Below, piece by piece: positions 61,305 through 64,000 of a DNA stretch of 64,000 bases. The notes below the pieces were generated by a model. The model did no database searches and was not told the DNA's origin. It was given only the letters and a program-made list of their open reading frames with translations. Position 1 is the stretch's first letter, and every line of letters starts with the position of its first letter. The DNA comes from Pyrinomonas methylaliphatogenes (GTDB lineage Bacteria; Acidobacteriota; Blastocatellia; Pyrinomonadales; Pyrinomonadaceae): NCBI RefSeq assembly GCF_000820845.2, contig NZ_CBXV010000008.1, positions 790,705-854,704 of the forward strand, in the 5' to 3' direction. Position numbers and translations under genes: made by a program.

Positions 61305-62318
61305 TCAATTCGACTCGGCCTCATTGGCCGTCGCGCGTTGCGTTTCCGCGATCAGCTCGCGCAGAGAGAGGCCACGCCAGGCGAGCAGCAGCGCCCCCAC
61401 GGCGGTCCAACAGAGGATGCGCCCTTTGCGCGTGATGGCCAGCGCGACGCCGCTTGCCGCGCCGAGGCCTAAAACGCTCGCCAGCAGCCCTGTACTCGTC
61501 TCGTCGATCCCGATGCGGAAAGGGATGAATTTGAAGACGACGGTCGTGATGCGATTGACCGCTTCGAAGGCGAAGGCCTTGAGCGGCGTCGGCATCGCGT
61601 CGCTGACGAAAATGAGAGTGACATAAGCTTCTAGAACGCTCGATAGGTGATAGATCGCTTCGAGCAGCAGGATGGCCCACGCGCGAGATCCGTGTTTTCG
61701 GTAGAAGTCGAAGACGCGCCTTTCGAAGTCGCGCACGCGCTCGCGTCCCCTCTCATGCAAAAAGCGCCCGAAGAGCGCACTCAAAGGAGCATCATGACGG
61801 CTGAAATAGAAGCCCGCTATCGCAAGCGCGAGGATCGCGATTGGCGTTATGATCGCGCTCAGGCGCAGAAACTTCGGCAAGGCGAAACTGAAGAGCAGCG
61901 CTAGACTGCCCGCGAAGAGAAAGAGCATCACCGAAAGGCTGTAGAAGAGATTCTCCACCGTGATGGCGGCTAGGCCGTGAACGAAGGGAAGGCTTTGGCG
62001 CACGAGCACGACTTTGGTCGGTTCGCTGACGACGATCCCGAACGGGATGAGATTGCCCAGCGAATCGCCGATCAGATAGGCCTGAAGCGCTTCACCGAAG
62101 CCGAGCCTTTCGTCGCCCTCCACGCAGCGCGTCCACGCGAGCGAACGCACGGCGGGGCGGACCCCAGAGATGAGAAGTACGAGCAGAAAACCGACTCCGA
62201 GTTGAGCGACCGCTTGCGCGACGTTCCCTACACCCGTGCGCCAGAGGTAGTAGGCGAAAAGCAGTAAGCCCGCGAGCGTGAAGATCGCGCTCAACGGGGC
62301 CATGAGCCTTCTTGCCAT
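61305..62318 (-). CDS. Lysylphosphatidylglycerol synthase-type integral membrane protein
   Basis: 337 residues, about eight membrane helices, from ATG 62318 with GGAGG further upstream. The sequence SLGNLIPFGIVVSEPTKVVLV and FRIGIDETSTGLLASVLGLG match the LPG synthase/UPF0104 membrane domain, where E and T residues line the pocket. The soluble aminoacyl-transferase half of MprF is absent, so it is probably a lipid flippase or transporter rather than a synthase. It lies 97 bp upstream of the GT gene on the same strand. Confidence 0.85.
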   Translation of the reverse strand: MARRLMAPLSAIFTLAGLLLFAYYLWRTGVGNVAQAVAQLGVGFLLVLLISGVRPAVRSLAWTRCVEGDERLGFGEALQAYLIGDSLGNLIPFGIVVSEPTKVVLVRQSLPFVHGLAAITVENLFYSLSVMLFLFAGSLALLFSFALPKFLRLSAIITPIAILALAIAGFYFSRHDAPLSALFGRFLHERGRERVRDFERRVFDFYRKHGSRAWAILLLEAIYHLSSVLEAYVTLIFVSDAMPTPLKAFAFEAVNRITTVVFKFIPFRIGIDETSTGLLASVLGLGAASGVALAITRKGRILCWTAVGALLLAWRGLSLRELIAETQRATANEAESN

Positions 62319-62478
62319 CGTCTGCTGCCCTGCCTCCAAAAATAAGTTGGCCGTAGAAACAAAAACGCTTCGCCACCGGACGAAGCTTAAGTGAAGCGCC
62401 ATTCTGGAGACAAACCGCGGACGATCGCAGAGCGGATCTGAGGCCGCGCCTGTCGCGCTTAGGTGCGCCCTCTTCGGT

Positions 62479-62507
62479 TTGTGGCGCGACCGCAAGTGCA
62501 CTATAAT
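62479..62507 (+). promoter_or_regulatory. Promoter of the acyl-CoA dehydrogenase gene
   Basis: TTGTGG (62479-62484), 17-bp spacer and the perfect -10 TATAAT (62502-62507). It implies a leader of about 95 nt. Confidence 0.65.
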
Positions 62508-62607
62508 CGCCGCTCGGGGAAGCTCCAGCGCGCGGCAGGCTTGGGGGTTGAGGTCAAGCAGTCCTCTCCATATTTTGTGGTGAAAGATTCTCATCAAGCG
62601 GAAGAAG

Positions 62608-63768
62608 ATGGATTTGGTGGCACCGTTAACCGTTCTGCGAGAAGAAGAGGAGATGTTCCGTGCCTCGGTGCGCGAATTTGCCGAAGGCGAGATTCGCCCG
62701 CGCGTCGAGCAGATGGATGAGAACCAAAAGCTCGATCCAGCTATCATCGAACAGTGCTTCGCGCTCGGTTTGATGGGGATCGAGACGCCTGAAGAGTATG
62801 GCGGCGCGGGCGGCTCTTTTTTTACGGCGATCCTCGCCGTGGAAGAGCTCTCGCGCGTCGATCCTTCGGTTGGCGTCTTCGTCGATGTCCAAAATACGCT
62901 CGTCAACAACGCCATCTTACGCTGGGGCAACGGGGCGCAAAAGAGGAGATACCTTTCGCGTTTAGCGACAGAGGCGGTCGGCGCCTATGCTTTGAGCGAA
63001 GCCGGATCAGGGTCGGACGCTTTTGCCATGCAGACGCGCGCCGTCGATAGGGGGGATCATTACGTGCTCAACGGGCGCAAACTCTGGATTACGAACGGCA
63101 ACGAAGCGGAGATCTTCATCGTCTTCGCCAACGCCGATCCAGAAGCCGGCTACCGTGGCATTACCGCCTTCATCGTCGAACGCGGGTTCGAAGGTTTCTC
63201 CGTCGGCAAGAAGGAGAACAAGCTCGGCATTCGAGCCTCCTCGACCGTCGAGCTGATCCTGGAGGATTGTCGCGTGCCGAAAGAGAACGTCCTCGGCGAA
63301 GTCGGCAAAGGTTACAAGGTCTCGATCGAGACTTTGAACGAAGGGCGCATCGGCATCGGCGCGCAGATGATCGGGTTGGCCCAAGGGGCGTTCGAGGCGG
63401 CGCTCAAGTATACGGGCGAGCGCGTGCAGTTCGGTAAAACCATCAATCAATTCCAAGCGGTGCAGTTCCAATTGGCTGAGATGGCGACCGAGATCGAAGC
63501 GGCCCGTTTGATGGTTTACAACGCCGCGCGCTTGAAAGATGCCGGGCGCCCGTTCGTCAAAGAGGCTGCGATGGCCAAGCTTTATGCGTCGCGCGTCGCG
63601 GAATTCGTCGCCTCGAAAGCGATCGAGTTGTTTGGCGGTTACGGCTTCGTGAAGGATTATCCGGTCGAGAAATATTGGCGCGATTCGAAGATCGGCGCCA
63701 TCTATGAAGGCACATCGAACATGCAGTTGCAGACGATCGCCAAAACGCTCATCGGAGGGAGAGGGTGA
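62608..63768 (+). CDS. Acyl-CoA dehydrogenase, short/medium-chain type
   Basis: FAD enzyme of 386 residues. It oxidises acyl-CoA to trans-2-enoyl-CoA, first step of beta-oxidation, passing electrons to ETF. Signatures are YALSEAGSGSDAFAMQTRA, LNGRKLWITNGNEAE, the FAD contact FGKTINQFQAVQFQLAEMA and the catalytic base in AIYEGTSNMQLQTIAKTL. The glutamate position fits short-chain butyryl-CoA-type enzymes. It complements the enoyl-CoA hydratase and hydroxyacyl-CoA dehydrogenase at 23-25 kb. ATG 62608 gives the standard N-terminus. A TPR gene follows. Confidence 0.96.
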   Translation: MDLVAPLTVLREEEEMFRASVREFAEGEIRPRVEQMDENQKLDPAIIEQCFALGLMGIETPEEYGGAGGSFFTAILAVEELSRVDPSVGVFVDVQNTLVNNAILRWGNGAQKRRYLSRLATEAVGAYALSEAGSGSDAFAMQTRAVDRGDHYVLNGRKLWITNGNEAEIFIVFANADPEAGYRGITAFIVERGFEGFSVGKKENKLGIRASSTVELILEDCRVPKENVLGEVGKGYKVSIETLNEGRIGIGAQMIGLAQGAFEAALKYTGERVQFGKTINQFQAVQFQLAEMATEIEAARLMVYNAARLKDAGRPFVKEAAMAKLYASRVAEFVASKAIELFGGYGFVKDYPVEKYWRDSKIGAIYEGTSNMQLQTIAKTLIGGRG

Positions 63769-63808
63769 ACGAAGCCGCTTGAGCTTTGTTCGCCCACGGA
63801 TTGCTCTT

Positions 63809-64000
63809 ATGACGGAGTCGCGCGTCGAGATCCTCGAACGGATGCTCGCATCCGATCCAGAAAATCCCGCCGTCCTCTTTGGACTCGCCAAGGAGTATGA
63901 GAAACTCGGTCGCGCCGAGGCGGTGATCGAAACGCTCAAGCGCTATCTCGATCTCGCCGATGACGAAGGCAATGCGTATGGCATGCTGGCCCGAGCTTAT
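63809..64000 (+). CDS. TPR-repeat protein (C-terminus cut by window edge)
   Basis: First 64 codons of a gene open at the right edge. The sequence MTESRVEILERMLASDPENP and AVLFGLAKEYEKLGRAEAVI follow the tetratricopeptide pattern (A/G at 8, Y at 11, A at 20) and a second repeat begins with DDEGNAYGMLARAY. Its role cannot be inferred. It starts 40 bp after the acyl-CoA dehydrogenase and may be cotranscribed. Confidence 0.8.
   Translation, partial: MTESRVEILERMLASDPENPAVLFGLAKEYEKLGRAEAVIETLKRYLDLADDEGNAYGMLARAY

Overview
The window is a GC-rich bacterial chromosome segment packed with housekeeping and metabolic genes. I found no phage, integrase, transposase or CRISPR array. Several things fit a thermophile-like or soil Acidobacteriota, probably class Blastocatellia near Pyrinomonas: a Ser/Thr kinase and an FHA protein that both carry zinc ribbons, MacB-type permease expansion, a two-subunit-type methylmalonyl-CoA mutase, paired M16 peptidases and the split atpDC pair. 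This placement comes from gene content only and needs 16S rRNA or marker genes to confirm.

Layout. 1-1849 (minus): FHA protein then Ser/Thr kinase, cut by the left edge. 2178-9801 (plus): an efflux operon with one MacA-like adaptor, one MacB/LolD-type ATPase and four paralogous FtsX/MacB permeases. 9847-14497 (minus): Yip1-type membrane protein, orphan oligopeptide ATPases OppF/OppD, and the methylmalonyl-CoA mutase catalytic subunit. 14696-17113 (plus): an 87-aa protein, then atpD-atpC. 17231-17374 holds a candidate small RNA with its own promoter and terminator. 17427-22148: pdxJ, a family 2 glycosyltransferase, a CtpA-type protease and an EEP-family hydrolase. 22647-27504: tRNA-Ala, enoyl-CoA hydratase, PilZ protein, 3-hydroxyacyl-CoA dehydrogenase, thioredoxin reductase, HxlR regulator and tRNA-Glu. 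27924-31685: a 1253-residue Nfn/GltD-like flavoprotein fused to a PyrK-like reductase. 31868-40117 (minus): a compositionally unusual membrane protein, a nickel/cobalt permease, an M16 peptidase pair and NAD salvage (pncB, pncA). 40202-48544: PQQ-propeller protein, small molybdopterin-fold protein, tRNA-Cys and tRNA-Gly, glycine-zipper protein, gamma-glutamyltransferase and an esterase. 48812-55032 (minus): tRNA-Arg, tRNA-Leu, tig, clpP, clpX, lon. 55198-64000: a frameshifted SLC13 transporter, PAP2 phosphatase, 5'-nucleotidase, two lipid/glycan membrane proteins, acyl-CoA dehydrogenase and a TPR protein cut by the right edge.

How the genes fit together. The acyl-CoA dehydrogenase, enoyl-CoA hydratase, 3-hydroxyacyl-CoA dehydrogenase and methylmalonyl-CoA mutase outline fatty-acid and propionyl-CoA catabolism. 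Trigger factor, ClpXP and Lon form a protein-quality-control operon. PncA and PncB recycle nicotinamide.

The strongest unexplained signals are: (1) nine pairs of imperfect direct repeats in non-coding gaps, each pair with its own sequence but always offset by 61-72 bp, two of them copying the 3' end of the adjacent gene; (2) the four-permease, one-ATPase transporter with a shared near-identical 69-bp segment; (3) the large Nfn-like fusion with an uncharacterised N-terminal region; (4) the candidate small RNA after atpDC; and (5) the frameshift in the SLC13 gene.
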